Below, in pieces: positions 25,836-33,898 of a stretch of 64,000 nucleotides of DNA (the first letter of the stretch is position 1; each line of letters opens with the position of its first letter). Position numbers and translations under genes: made by a program. This DNA is from Streptomyces diacarni (GTDB taxonomy: Bacteria > Actinomycetota > Actinomycetes > Streptomycetales > Streptomycetaceae), in contig NZ_QOIN01000054.1 in the NCBI RefSeq assembly GCF_003323715.1, forward strand, positions 1 through 64,000. The letters are read 5' to 3'. The notes below the pieces were generated by a model. The model saw nothing but the letters and a program-made list of their open reading frames with translations, did not search any database and had not been told where the DNA came from.

Positions 25836-26858
25836 TCAGCCCTTGCCCCTCAGGCTGGAGGCGCGGACGACCAGTTCAGGACGGAGAACGATGCGCTGAT
25901 GCTCGTGTGCGGTGGCGGCACCGCCCGTCTCCTCGATCAGCAGGTCCGCGGCCGCATGCCCCATGCGGTTCGCGGGCTGCCGTACGGATGTGAGCGGTAC
26001 GGCAGCAGCGGCGGCGAACTCGATGTCGTCGTATCCGACGAGGGCCACCTCTTCGGGTACGGACACTCCCGCGCCGTAGAGGGACTGGAGCACGCCGAGA
26101 GCCATGAGGTCGTTGGCGCAGAAGACCGCTGTCGGGCGGGGGGACATGCCGAGCAGCCGAGCACCGGCGTCGCGGCCCGCTGCCACATCCATGCGCTCGC
26201 CCTCGATGTGTCGCAGCCGCGCGTTCCCGCTACCGGACTCGCGCAGGGCTGCCGTGGCGCCGGTGTGCCGGTCGTGGCACTGGGTGAGCTGCATCGATCC
26301 GCTGACGTAGGCGATGTCCCGGTGGCCGCGTTCGAGCAGGTGGCGTGCGGCCAGTCCGCCGCCCTCGACATCGTCCACGGACACGGAGCAGCCCTCGGCG
26401 CTGGGGACGACGCGGTCGACGGAGACGTACGGGATGCCGTGGCGTTCGAAGGCGGCGAGGTTGTGTCCCGTGGTGTCGGCCGGTGTGACGAGGACGCCGC
26501 GCACCCGCTGCTCGGCGAAGAGAGCCAGGTACTCCGCCTCCTCGGCGGGGCTCTGTGCGCTGTTGCACAGCATGACGCCGAGCCCCGCCGCGCGGGCGGC
26601 GCGTTCCGCCCCGGAGGCCACGTCGACGAAGAAGGGGTTGGCCATGTCGAGCACGAGCAGCGCGATGATGCGGCTGTCGCCCGCGCGCAGGTGCCGGGCC
26701 GATTCACTGCGTACGTAGCCGAGGCGGTCGATGGCGGACCGCACTCGTACGCGGGTCTCCTCGGCAACCATGTCGGGACGGTTGATGACGTTGGAGACGG
26801 TGCCGACCGACACTCCGGCCGCGCGGGCGACCTCCTTGATACTGGCCGTGTGGGTCAT
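25836..26858 (-). CDS. LacI-family regulator of the rhamnose cluster
   Basis: ATG 26858 starts MTHTASIKEVARAAGVSVGT, a LacI helix-turn-helix, followed by VSNVINRPDMVAEETRVRVR and the hinge region ARHLRAGDSR. The C-terminal periplasmic-binding-like sensor spans the remaining 280 residues (IIALLVLDMANPFFVDVASG; VFCANDLMALGVLQSL; EVALVGYDDIEFA). The protein has 340 residues. It is transcribed in the same direction as the rhaS-rhaT importer and lies just downstream of it. The two TGAAAYGATTCAA-type boxes in the rhaT-rhaI gap are plausible LacI-type operators for it. The likely ligand is L-rhamnose or a derivative, by context. Confidence 0.85.
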   Translation of the reverse strand: MTHTASIKEVARAAGVSVGTVSNVINRPDMVAEETRVRVRSAIDRLGYVRSESARHLRAGDSRIIALLVLDMANPFFVDVASGAERAARAAGLGVMLCNSAQSPAEEAEYLALFAEQRVRGVLVTPADTTGHNLAAFERHGIPYVSVDRVVPSAEGCSVSVDDVEGGGLAARHLLERGHRDIAYVSGSMQLTQCHDRHTGATAALRESGSGNARLRHIEGERMDVAAGRDAGARLLGMSPRPTAVFCANDLMALGVLQSLYGAGVSVPEEVALVGYDDIEFAAAAAVPLTSVRQPANRMGHAAADLLIEETGGAATAHEHQRIVLRPELVVRASSLRGKG

Positions 26859-27130
26859 CGCCACGCCGCCCGAGGCGGTTCGGGACGTGCGGCGCGCAGC
26901 CGTACGGGACGCGCTGTCCGCGCGGTCGTCATGGTGGTCATGGTCGCTCCTCGTACAGGGCGGCGCCGCGGGGTGGCGGCAGGGACGGGCCGACAGAAGT
27001 CGTGGCGGAGGCGGGCGCGTCGGCAGCAGGGGGCTGCGGCCGGCGCCCCGCCTTCCAGGTTCACGAAGTGCGGGGCCATTATGGCCTTCCAGCCGGGTAC
27101 CGGCCCCGGTCGCCTCCGTCGCGGACCGCG

Positions 27131-27203
27131 GCGCGGCGATGGCGCGGCGCGGCACGGCGATGGCGCGGCACGGCGATGGCGCGGCGCGGCACGGCGATGG
27201 CGC
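27131..27203. repeat. Minisatellite of GGCGATGGCGC units
   Basis: Four copies of GGCGATGGCGC, separated by GGCAC or GGCGCGGCAC, lie between the LacI gene and rhaS. The whole 26859-27273 gap shows no other recognisable element. The repeat is within a transcript from rhaS to lacI if the two are co-transcribed. Copy number probably varies. Confidence 0.7.
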
Positions 27204-27273
27204 CGGTTTCCGGGCAGCGCGTCAGCAGACCGCGGCCAGGGCCGCGGAGGAGGAGCGAGTACGTGCCGTCTGA

Positions 27274-28359
27274 TCAGAAGTCGTAATCGTCGATGTTGTC
27301 CTTGTCGAAGACGGTGGGCGGGCCGAGGATGACCTCGCCGTCCTTGCCGATCTTCCGCTTGCCGAGCTTCCCCGCCTCGAACTCCTCGCCCTCCTTGCCG
27401 GTGATCTGGCCGGAGGAGAGCGCGGCCGCCGCGTACGAGCCGAGGTAGCCGAGCTTCTTGGGGTCCCACAGCGAGAACTGGTCGAGGGTGCCGTCCTTGA
27501 TGTACTTGCGCATCTGGTTGGGCGTGCCGAGACCGCCGAGGACGACCTCGCCCTTGTACGAGGATCCGCTGAGGTAGCGCGCGGCGGCGGCCAGGCCCAC
27601 GGTGGTGGGCGAGATGATGCCCTTGAGCTTCGGGTACGCCTTGAGCAGTCCCTGGGTCTCCTGGAAGGACTTCTGGTCCACGTCGTCCCCGTAGGCGGTC
27701 TTGACCAGCTTCATATCCTTGTACTTCGGCTTCTTCAGTTCGTCCTTCATGAACGTGATCCAGGTGTTCTGGTTCGTGGCGTTCTGGGTCGCCGAGAGCA
27801 CCGCGATCTGGCCCTTGTTGTCGATCTGTTTGGCCATGTCGCGAACGAGACCGCGGCCGATCGCCTCCGATCCCGCCTGGTTGATGAAGACGTGGCGGCA
27901 GTCCTTACCCGCGTCCGAGTCGTAGGAGACGATCTTGATGTCCTGCTTCATGGCCTGCTTGAGCGGGCCGCAGACGGCGTTGGGGTCGTTGGCGGCGATC
28001 AGGATGGCGTCCTGGCGCTGCTGTATCAGCGTGTTGATGTAGCTGACCTGTGAGGAGGCTTTGGCGTCGGAGGGCCCGACCTCCTTGGCTTTGCCGCCGT
28101 ACCCCTCGGTGGCCTTGATGCCCGCCTGGTCGACGACCTTCATGTACGGGTTGTTGATCTGCTTGGGCAGAAACGCCAGCTTGAGCCCCTTCTTCAAAGG
28201 CGCGTCCGGGTTGGCCTCGGCGTTTTGGGTCTTCTCCTTGGCGTCATCCTCGGAGTCGCCCTTGGTCGTGCCCGAGCAGCCCGCCATGGCGAGGGCGAGC
28301 GCGCAGACCGCTGAGGTGGCGGCGAGGACGCGGGTGCGAGCGCGAATGCGGGTTGGCAT
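27274..28359 (-). CDS. rhaS: Rhamnose ABC transporter substrate-binding lipoprotein
   Basis: ATG 28359 gives 361 residues with a lipoprotein signal: basic start, ALALAMAGC lipobox (Cys near residue 25). The mature part is a sugar-binding type 1 periplasmic fold: LKLAFLPKQINNPYMKVVDQ, AILIAANDPNAVCGPLKQAM, NATNQNTWITFMKDEL and FSLWDPKKLGYLGSYAAAAL. The LPKQxxNPYxxxV start and the FxLWDP motif are characteristic of RhaS-type rhamnose-binding proteins. It delivers L-rhamnose to the RhaPQ-RhaT importer encoded just upstream on the same strand. Confidence 0.88.
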   Translation of the reverse strand: MPTRIRARTRVLAATSAVCALALAMAGCSGTTKGDSEDDAKEKTQNAEANPDAPLKKGLKLAFLPKQINNPYMKVVDQAGIKATEGYGGKAKEVGPSDAKASSQVSYINTLIQQRQDAILIAANDPNAVCGPLKQAMKQDIKIVSYDSDAGKDCRHVFINQAGSEAIGRGLVRDMAKQIDNKGQIAVLSATQNATNQNTWITFMKDELKKPKYKDMKLVKTAYGDDVDQKSFQETQGLLKAYPKLKGIISPTTVGLAAAARYLSGSSYKGEVVLGGLGTPNQMRKYIKDGTLDQFSLWDPKKLGYLGSYAAAALSSGQITGKEGEEFEAGKLGKRKIGKDGEVILGPPTVFDKDNIDDYDF

Positions 28360-28453
28360 GGGGTGTCGTACCTTCCATGAGGTGTACGGAGAATGTGCGG
28401 GAAGTGACGCGCCGGAAGTTGGGGGCGGGTGTGCGAGGTGGTGGGTCACGCCG

Positions 28454-29518
28454 TCAGGAGGCGGCCAGGCGCCGGTGTCTGCGGTCGGTGAGGACCGCGA
28501 TCACACGCGGGGTGAGAACGGAGACGATGAGCAGCCCGCCGGTGACGATGACCTGGATCTCGTGTGACACGTCCTTCAGTGTGAGGAGGTTGTTGAGCAC
28601 ACCGATGAGCAGTACGCCCGCGACGGCACCGCCCAGAGTGCCCTTGCCGCCGTCGAAGTCGACGCCGCCGAGCAGGACGGAGGCGACGACGGTCAGTTCC
28701 AGGCCGAGACCGTTGTCGGCGCGTGCGCTGCCGTAGCGGAGGGTGTAGACGAGCCCGGCGAAGGCGGCCATGAGCCCGCTGACGGCGAAGAGGATGAGCT
28801 TGAACCGTTTGACTCGGATGCCGGCGAAGTAGGCCACTTCCTCCTGCGCGCCGATCGCGAACAGCGAGCGTCCGAAGCTCGTACGGTGCAGCACCACGGC
28901 TGCCGCTGCCGCGAGGAGGGCGAAGAGCGCCATCGGGTACGGCACGAAGGTGCCGGGCACCGTTTCGGTGCTGCGGGCCCACTGGGCGTACGTCTCGGGG
29001 AAGTCGGCGACGGCCTTGTTGCCCAGGACGACGGAGGCCAGCCCCCGGTAGAGGGCGAGGGTGCCTATGGTGACGGCCAGCGAGGGCAGTCCGACGCGGG
29101 TGACCAGCCAACCGTTGAGGAGACCGCCGAGCACCCCGGTCAGCAGACAGATCGGGATGATCAGTTCGAAGGTCCAGCCGCCGTCCCACAGGCTGCCGGC
29201 GAGTGCGCTGGAGAGGCCCAGCATGGAGGCCACGGACAGGTCGACCTGTCCTGCTACGACCAGAAGGGTCATGGGAAGCGCGAGCAGAGCGATCTCGACG
29301 GTGTCGTTGAGTGCGGACGAGAGGTTGGCCGCGTCCGCGAAGCCGTCGGTCGTGCCGGTTCCGGCGAGGAAGACGGCGACGAGGAGCACGCCGAGTGCCG
29401 CGTCCCAGCGCAGGAATCGCGCGACGCCGCCACCCTCGCGTCCGGAGCTTCCCGCGTTGCCGGGGCCGCGCTGACGTGCGGCCCGCTCCGTGTCGTCGGA
29501 GGTCGGTGGTGCGTTCAC
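28454..29518 (-). CDS. rhaQ: Rhamnose ABC transporter permease (RhaQ)
   Basis: A GTG start at 29518 overlaps the preceding permease stop (GTGA). The product has 354 residues with about ten membrane helices and the ribose-type (BPD_transp_2) permease motifs: PMTLLVVAGQVDLSVASMLG, GVLGGLLNGWLVTRVGLPSL, FAIGAQEEVAYFAGIRVKRF and LTVVASVLLGGVDFDGGKGT. It forms a heterodimeric channel with the next permease. An N-terminal tail of about 35 Ser/Gly-rich residues precedes the first helix. Confidence 0.88.
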   Translation of the reverse strand: MNAPPTSDDTERAARQRGPGNAGSSGREGGGVARFLRWDAALGVLLVAVFLAGTGTTDGFADAANLSSALNDTVEIALLALPMTLLVVAGQVDLSVASMLGLSSALAGSLWDGGWTFELIIPICLLTGVLGGLLNGWLVTRVGLPSLAVTIGTLALYRGLASVVLGNKAVADFPETYAQWARSTETVPGTFVPYPMALFALLAAAAAVVLHRTSFGRSLFAIGAQEEVAYFAGIRVKRFKLILFAVSGLMAAFAGLVYTLRYGSARADNGLGLELTVVASVLLGGVDFDGGKGTLGGAVAGVLLIGVLNNLLTLKDVSHEIQVIVTGGLLIVSVLTPRVIAVLTDRRHRRLAAS

Positions 29519-30561
29519 TGCCTGCTCCTCTTCCTCAGCGCGCGCGTGGTACGGCTGCGGACGACGCGATCGGTGCTGATCGCTGCCAGCAGCAGCGCAC
29601 CGGTGATGGCCTGCTCCCAGAAGGAGTTGACCTTCAGGACGACCAGGGCGCTGCCGATCGTGGTGAGCAGCAGCGCGCCCAGAGCCGCGCCCCAGACGGT
29701 GCCGACCCCGCCTGTGATGGCGATGCCGCCGACGACCACGGCACTGACGACGGTCAGCTCCCAGCCGTTCGCGGCGTCGGCGACGACGGTGCCGAAGCGC
29801 GCCAGCCACAGTGCTCCGGCGAATCCGGCCACGGCTCCGGAGAAGGCGTAGGCAGCGAGCACCCGGCGCCGGACGGGTACGCCCGCGAGCCGCGCCGCCT
29901 CGGGACTGGAGCCGATGGCGTACAGCTCGCGTCCGCCGCGGTAGCTCCGCAGGAAGTACGCCGTTGCGCACAGGACGGCCGCGGCGATGAGCGGCAGGTA
30001 GGGAATGCCGAGCAGGCTGCCGCTGCCGAGGGTGAGCATGTTGTCGGGCAGGTTGGCCGCGTTGATCTGCTCACCGTGCGCCCAGGCGTGGTCAACCCCC
30101 TGAATGACATACAGCATGCCGAGGGTCACCACCAGCGCGGGGACGCGCCCGAAACTGACGAGCAGCCCGCTCGCCAGACCACAGACGGTGCCGAGCGCGA
30201 TGCCCAGCGCCATGACGGTGAGGGGGCTGTGGTCCGTTCCTGAGACGAAGTCGCCGCAGGCGAAGGCGGTGAGGCCGACGACCGAACCGACGGACAGGTC
30301 GATGTTGCGGGTGAGGACGACCACGGACTGGCCGGTGGCGAGCAGCACCAGGATGGAGGAGTTGAGCAGGAGATCCTTGACGCCCTGGCTGTCGAGGAAG
30401 CCGGGGTTGACCAGCCAGGTGGCGAGTATGAGCAGCACGAGTGCCGCGCCGATGCTGAACTCCCGCACACGCAGCACCGCTTCGGCGAGCGAGCGGCGTT
30501 CCCGTGGTGGTGGGCCGGTGTCGCGTTCGGTGGCGTGCGGTGTGTGGGTGGTGACGCTCAT
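29515..30561 (-). CDS. rhaP: Rhamnose ABC transporter permease (RhaP)
   Basis: A 348-residue ribose-type permease. Its ATG overlaps the ATPase stop (ATGA). Key segments are LLATGQSVVVLTRNIDLSVG, GTVCGLASGLLVSFGRVPAL, YAIGSSPEAARLAGVPVRRR and ELTVVSAVVVGGIAITGGVG. It pairs with RhaQ. Both permeases and the ATPase are in one transcript with rhaS at the end, an order typical of actinobacterial rhamnose importers. Confidence 0.88.
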   Translation of the reverse strand: MSVTTHTPHATERDTGPPPRERRSLAEAVLRVREFSIGAALVLLILATWLVNPGFLDSQGVKDLLLNSSILVLLATGQSVVVLTRNIDLSVGSVVGLTAFACGDFVSGTDHSPLTVMALGIALGTVCGLASGLLVSFGRVPALVVTLGMLYVIQGVDHAWAHGEQINAANLPDNMLTLGSGSLLGIPYLPLIAAAVLCATAYFLRSYRGGRELYAIGSSPEAARLAGVPVRRRVLAAYAFSGAVAGFAGALWLARFGTVVADAANGWELTVVSAVVVGGIAITGGVGTVWGAALGALLLTTIGSALVVLKVNSFWEQAITGALLLAAISTDRVVRSRTTRALRKRSRQ

Positions 30562-32237
30562 GCCGCCTCCCCGCCCGCGTCACGGGACTCGGTCACCCCA
30601 TCGGGCCCATCCGGGTCGCCGGGTTCGCCGTCCGCAGCGCGTCCCTCGCGCTCATGGGCCGCACCGCGCTGTCGGGCTCCGTCGGGGCCATCGGGTTCGG
30701 GGGGACCGCCAGGACCCCGCTCCGGGGCGCGGCCGGTGGCCGCGGCCATCACGTTCTCCTCGTCGGCGTCGGCCCTGGGGATCTCGGCGACGAGCCTGCC
30801 CTCGTGCATGACAAGCACCCGGTCGGCCATGCCGAGGACTTCGGGCAGGTCGGAGGAGACCATGAGCACGGCGAGCCCGTCCGCGGCGAGTTCGGTCAGC
30901 AGCCGATGCACCTCGGCCTTGGTGCCGACGTCGATCCCGCGGGTGGGCTCGTCCACGATGAGGACGGCGGGGTCGGTGGCCAGCCACTTGGCGAGCACGA
31001 CCTTCTGCTGGTTGCCGCCGGATAGCACACCGACCGTGTCGGAGAGCCGGTCGTACTTGAGCTGGAGGCGGACGGCCCAGTCGGCGGCGCGGGCGCGTTC
31101 GAGAGTGCGTCGTACGAGCCCGGCGGTGCCGAGCTGCCCGAGCCCTGTCAGTCCGATGTTCCGCTCGATGCTGGCGTCCATCACCAGGCCGCGTTGCCGC
31201 CGGTCCTCGGGTACGAGCGCGAGTCCGGCGGTCACGGCCGCGGTGGGCGAACCGGGGCGCAACGCCGTTCCGTCCACCTCGACGTGGCCCGCGTCCGGCT
31301 TGTCGACGCCGAAGACCGCCTGGACGACCTCGCTGCGCCCGGCGCCGACGAGTCCGGCGAGCGCGACGATCTCTCCCCGGTGCACCGTGAAGGAGACATC
31401 GTGGAAGACTCCCTCTCGAGTCAGCCGGCGCACGTTGAGTGCCGGCTCGCCGGTGTGCGATTCGTGCTGGGGGTACAGCTCGCCCAGGTCGCGGCCGACC
31501 ATGCGGCGCACCAGGTCGTCCTCCGTGAGCCCGTCCAGCGGTTCGGACGCGACAAGCCGGCCGTCGCGCAGGGTGGTGACCCGCTGGCACAGCACGAAGA
31601 TCTCACTGAGTCTGTGTGAGATGAAAAGCACCGCCGCACCTTCGGCGCGCAGCGTCTCGACCACGGAGAAGAGACGCACGGTCTCGCTTCCGGTCAGCGC
31701 GGCGGTGGGCTCGTCCATGATCAGTACGCGTGCGTCGAACGAGAGAGCCTTCGCGATCTCGACGATCTGCTGATCGGCGATGGACAGGCCGCGTGCCGGC
31801 CGGTCGGGGTCGAGCCGGACGCCGAGCCGGGACATCAGCGCGGCTGTCGCCTCGTGCACGGCGTGGTGGTCGATGCGCCCGAAGGAACGGCGGGGCTGGC
31901 GACCCATGAAGATGTTCTCCGCGATCGACAGATCGGCGAAAAGCGTGGGCTCCTGGTAGATGACGGCGATCCCCGCATCACGCGCGTCGGCCGGGCCGTG
32001 GAAGAGCGCGGGCTCGCCGTCGAGCCGGACCGTGCCGGCGTCCGGTGCGTGCACCCCGGCGAGAATCTTGATCAGTGTGGATTTGCCCGCGCCGTTCTCC
32101 CCCGCGAGGGCGTGCGCCTGCCCGGCGGAGAGTTCCAGGGAGACGCCCTGGAGGGCACGTACGCTGCCGAATGACTTGTTCACCCCCTCAAGTGCGAGGA
32201 CCGGCGGCGGACCACCGGCCGGTGGGATGTCGCTCAT
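30558..32237 (-). CDS. rhaT: Rhamnose ABC transporter ATP-binding protein, two domains
   Basis: ATG 32237 follows AGGAGG. The 559-residue protein has two nucleotide-binding domains of the sugar CUT2 class. The first has Walker A GENGAGKSTLIKILAG, signature LSIADQQIVEIAKAL and Walker B VLIMDEPTAALTG. The second has a degenerate Walker A (ALAGLVGAGRSEVVQAVFGV), signature LSGGNQQKVVLAKWL and Walker B VLIVDEPTRGIDVG. This asymmetry is usual for CUT2 ATPases. A 50-residue Pro/Gly/Asp-rich tail (from about 30560 to 30720) is unusual. It is the first gene of the importer transcript. Confidence 0.9.
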   Translation of the reverse strand: MSDIPPAGGPPPVLALEGVNKSFGSVRALQGVSLELSAGQAHALAGENGAGKSTLIKILAGVHAPDAGTVRLDGEPALFHGPADARDAGIAVIYQEPTLFADLSIAENIFMGRQPRRSFGRIDHHAVHEATAALMSRLGVRLDPDRPARGLSIADQQIVEIAKALSFDARVLIMDEPTAALTGSETVRLFSVVETLRAEGAAVLFISHRLSEIFVLCQRVTTLRDGRLVASEPLDGLTEDDLVRRMVGRDLGELYPQHESHTGEPALNVRRLTREGVFHDVSFTVHRGEIVALAGLVGAGRSEVVQAVFGVDKPDAGHVEVDGTALRPGSPTAAVTAGLALVPEDRRQRGLVMDASIERNIGLTGLGQLGTAGLVRRTLERARAADWAVRLQLKYDRLSDTVGVLSGGNQQKVVLAKWLATDPAVLIVDEPTRGIDVGTKAEVHRLLTELAADGLAVLMVSSDLPEVLGMADRVLVMHEGRLVAEIPRADADEENVMAAATGRAPERGPGGPPEPDGPDGARQRGAAHEREGRAADGEPGDPDGPDGVTESRDAGGEAA

Positions 32238-32279
32238 GGTGTTCCTCCTGTGCTCGCCAGGCGGTCTGAACCCAGAAAA

Positions 32280-32292
32280 TGAAATGATTCAA
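32280..32292. promoter_or_regulatory. Operator box beside rhaT promoter
   Basis: TGAAATGATTCAA is an imperfect palindrome. Its complement, TTGAATCATTTCA, differs by one base from the box at 32454-32466. It begins about seven bases after the predicted start of the minus-strand transcript, a position where a bound LacI-type repressor would block RNA polymerase. Confidence 0.6.
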
Positions 32293-32305
32293 CAGAGCTC
32301 ACGGG

Positions 32306-32335
32306 AAGCTAGCCCCGTTCTTCGGAGGCAGTCAA
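32306..32335 (-). promoter_or_regulatory. rhaT: Probable promoter of the rhamnose importer operon
   Basis: On the minus strand TTGACT (complement of 32330-32335) is 18 bases from TAGCTT (complement of 32306-32311). Transcription would start near 32299, just before the operator box and about 60 bases before the rhaT ATG. Confidence 0.55.
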
Positions 32336-32410
32336 GGGGATGCGCAGCGGGCAATTCAGGTGCTCTTCGGCACCGTTGGAGTTCCCCAACCGCACCGGTA
32401 ACGCGCCCTC

Positions 32411-32439
32411 TTGACGTCGAAGGGGTGTGCACATACGGT
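32411..32439 (+). promoter_or_regulatory. rhaI: Probable rhaI-rhaD-rhaB promoter
   Basis: TTGACG at 32411-32416 and TACGGT at 32434-32439 are separated by exactly 17 bases, fitting the vegetative sigma consensus. The expected transcript start is near 32446, eight bases before the operator box at 32454-32466 and about 88 bases before rhaI. Confidence 0.6.
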
Positions 32440-32453
32440 CACTCCGCATTGCG

Positions 32454-32466
32454 TTGAATCGTTTCA
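32454..32466. promoter_or_regulatory. Operator box beside rhaI promoter
   Basis: TTGAATCGTTTCA, near-identical to the reverse complement of the box at 32280-32292. Both look like LacI-family half-site palindromes (TGAAACG/TTTCA type). The two boxes sit at the same distance from the two divergent promoters. Confidence 0.6.
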
Positions 32467-32533
32467 TGTCCGCCTCCCGTTTCCGTCCCCGGCCGTGTCC
32501 GTCGTCCCACACCCCACAGCACTGAGGAGATGC

Positions 32534-33706
32534 ATGTCGGAACGCAAGCTCGCCGCTGTGAAGTCAGCGCTCGCCTCCCAGCGGATCGAGACGCCGTCTT
32601 GGGCGTACGCCAACTCGGGCACACGTTTCAAGGTCTTCACGCAGGCCGGCGTACCTCGCACGCCGCAGGAGAAGATCGACGACGCCGCTCGGGTGCAGCG
32701 CCACACGGGAGTCGCCCCGCTCGTCGCCCTGCACATCCCCTGGGACAGGACCGGCGACTACGCAGCCCTGGCCGCCTATGCCCGGCAGCGCGGTGTACGC
32801 ACGGGCACGGTCAACGCCAACGTCTTCCAGGACGACGACTACAAGCTCGGATCGGTGACCCACCCTGACCCGGCGGTGCGGCGCAAGGCCCTCGACCACC
32901 TCATGGAGTGCGTCGACATCATGGACGCGACCGGTTCGCGCGATCTCAAGCTGTGGTTCTCCGACGGCACCAACTACCCGGGCCAGGACGACATCAGGGC
33001 ACGTCAGGACCGGCTTTCCGAAGCGCTCTCGGCCGTGTACGAGCGGCTGGGAGAAGAGCAGCGGCTCGTGCTGGAGTACAAGCTGTTCGAGCCCGCCTTC
33101 TACTCCACAGACGTCCCCGACTGGGGTACCTCGTACGCCCACTGCCTCAAACTCGGGCCCAGGGCACAGGTCTGCGTGGACACGGGACACCACGCACCGG
33201 GCACCAACATCGAGTTCATCGTGGCGTTCCTGCTCCGGGAGGGGAAGCTCGGCGCCTTCGACTTCAACTCGCGCTTCTACGCGGACGACGACCTGATGGC
33301 CGGCGCCGCCGACCCCTTCCAGCTGTTCCGCATCCTGTACGAGGTACGGGTCGGCGGCGGACTCGAACCGGAGGCCGGAATCGCCTTCATGCTCGACCAG
33401 TGCCACAACATCGAGCCGAAGATCCCCGCCATCATCCGCTCGGTGATGAACGTGCAGGAGGCCACCGCCAAGGCGCTTCTGGTGGACCGCGAGGAGCTGG
33501 CGAAAGCCCAGCGCGCCGGGGACGTGCTCACTGCCAACGGCCTGCTCATGGACGCCTACAACACGGATGTGCGCCCCCTGCTGGCCGACGTGCGGGAGGA
33601 ACTGGGCGCCGACCGCGACCCCATGGCGGCTTACGCGGCCTCCGGCTGGGCCGCTCGCATCACCGAGGAACGGGTCGGCGGGCAGCAGGCGGGCTGGGGA
33701 GCATAG
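32534..33706 (+). CDS. rhaI: L-rhamnose isomerase
   Basis: ATG 32534 has GAGGAG five bases upstream. The 390-residue protein begins MSERKLAAVKSALASQRIET and follows the RhaI type found in actinobacteria and Pseudomonas stutzeri (TIM barrel, xylose-isomerase-like). Metal and substrate residues are in LVLEYKLFEPAFYSTDVPDW (Glu), QVCVDTGHHAPGTNIEFIVA (Asp/His) and GAFDFNSRFYADDDL (Asp). It converts L-rhamnose to L-rhamnulose. It is the first gene of rhaI-rhaD-rhaB. A strong stem-loop follows the stop. Confidence 0.93.
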   Translation: MSERKLAAVKSALASQRIETPSWAYANSGTRFKVFTQAGVPRTPQEKIDDAARVQRHTGVAPLVALHIPWDRTGDYAALAAYARQRGVRTGTVNANVFQDDDYKLGSVTHPDPAVRRKALDHLMECVDIMDATGSRDLKLWFSDGTNYPGQDDIRARQDRLSEALSAVYERLGEEQRLVLEYKLFEPAFYSTDVPDWGTSYAHCLKLGPRAQVCVDTGHHAPGTNIEFIVAFLLREGKLGAFDFNSRFYADDDLMAGAADPFQLFRILYEVRVGGGLEPEAGIAFMLDQCHNIEPKIPAIIRSVMNVQEATAKALLVDREELAKAQRAGDVLTANGLLMDAYNTDVRPLLADVREELGADRDPMAAYAASGWAARITEERVGGQQAGWGA

Positions 33707-33717
33707 AAGCGCCGGCT

Positions 33718-33749
33718 GCGCGGCGTCCCACCCGCCGGGGACGCCGCGA
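33718..33749 (+). terminator. Stem-loop after rhaI
   Basis: The perfect 10-base stem GCGGCGTCCC (33720-33729) pairs with GGGACGCCGC (33738-33747) across an 8-base loop. There is no T-run. It may be an attenuating terminator or an mRNA-processing/stabilising hairpin that sets more rhaI than rhaD mRNA. Confidence 0.5.
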
Positions 33750-33898
33750 GCCGCGCAACCAGCCCACAACAGCATGCGCAAACCCGCAGCGCACGGGCAG
33801 GTACGGCCCCACCTTCCTCAGAGCCGGCACAGGTGGGACCCGCCGGCCGCAGCGCGTCCCGTCGAGGACAACCGACCGCACCGAGGAGGACGAGCCAC

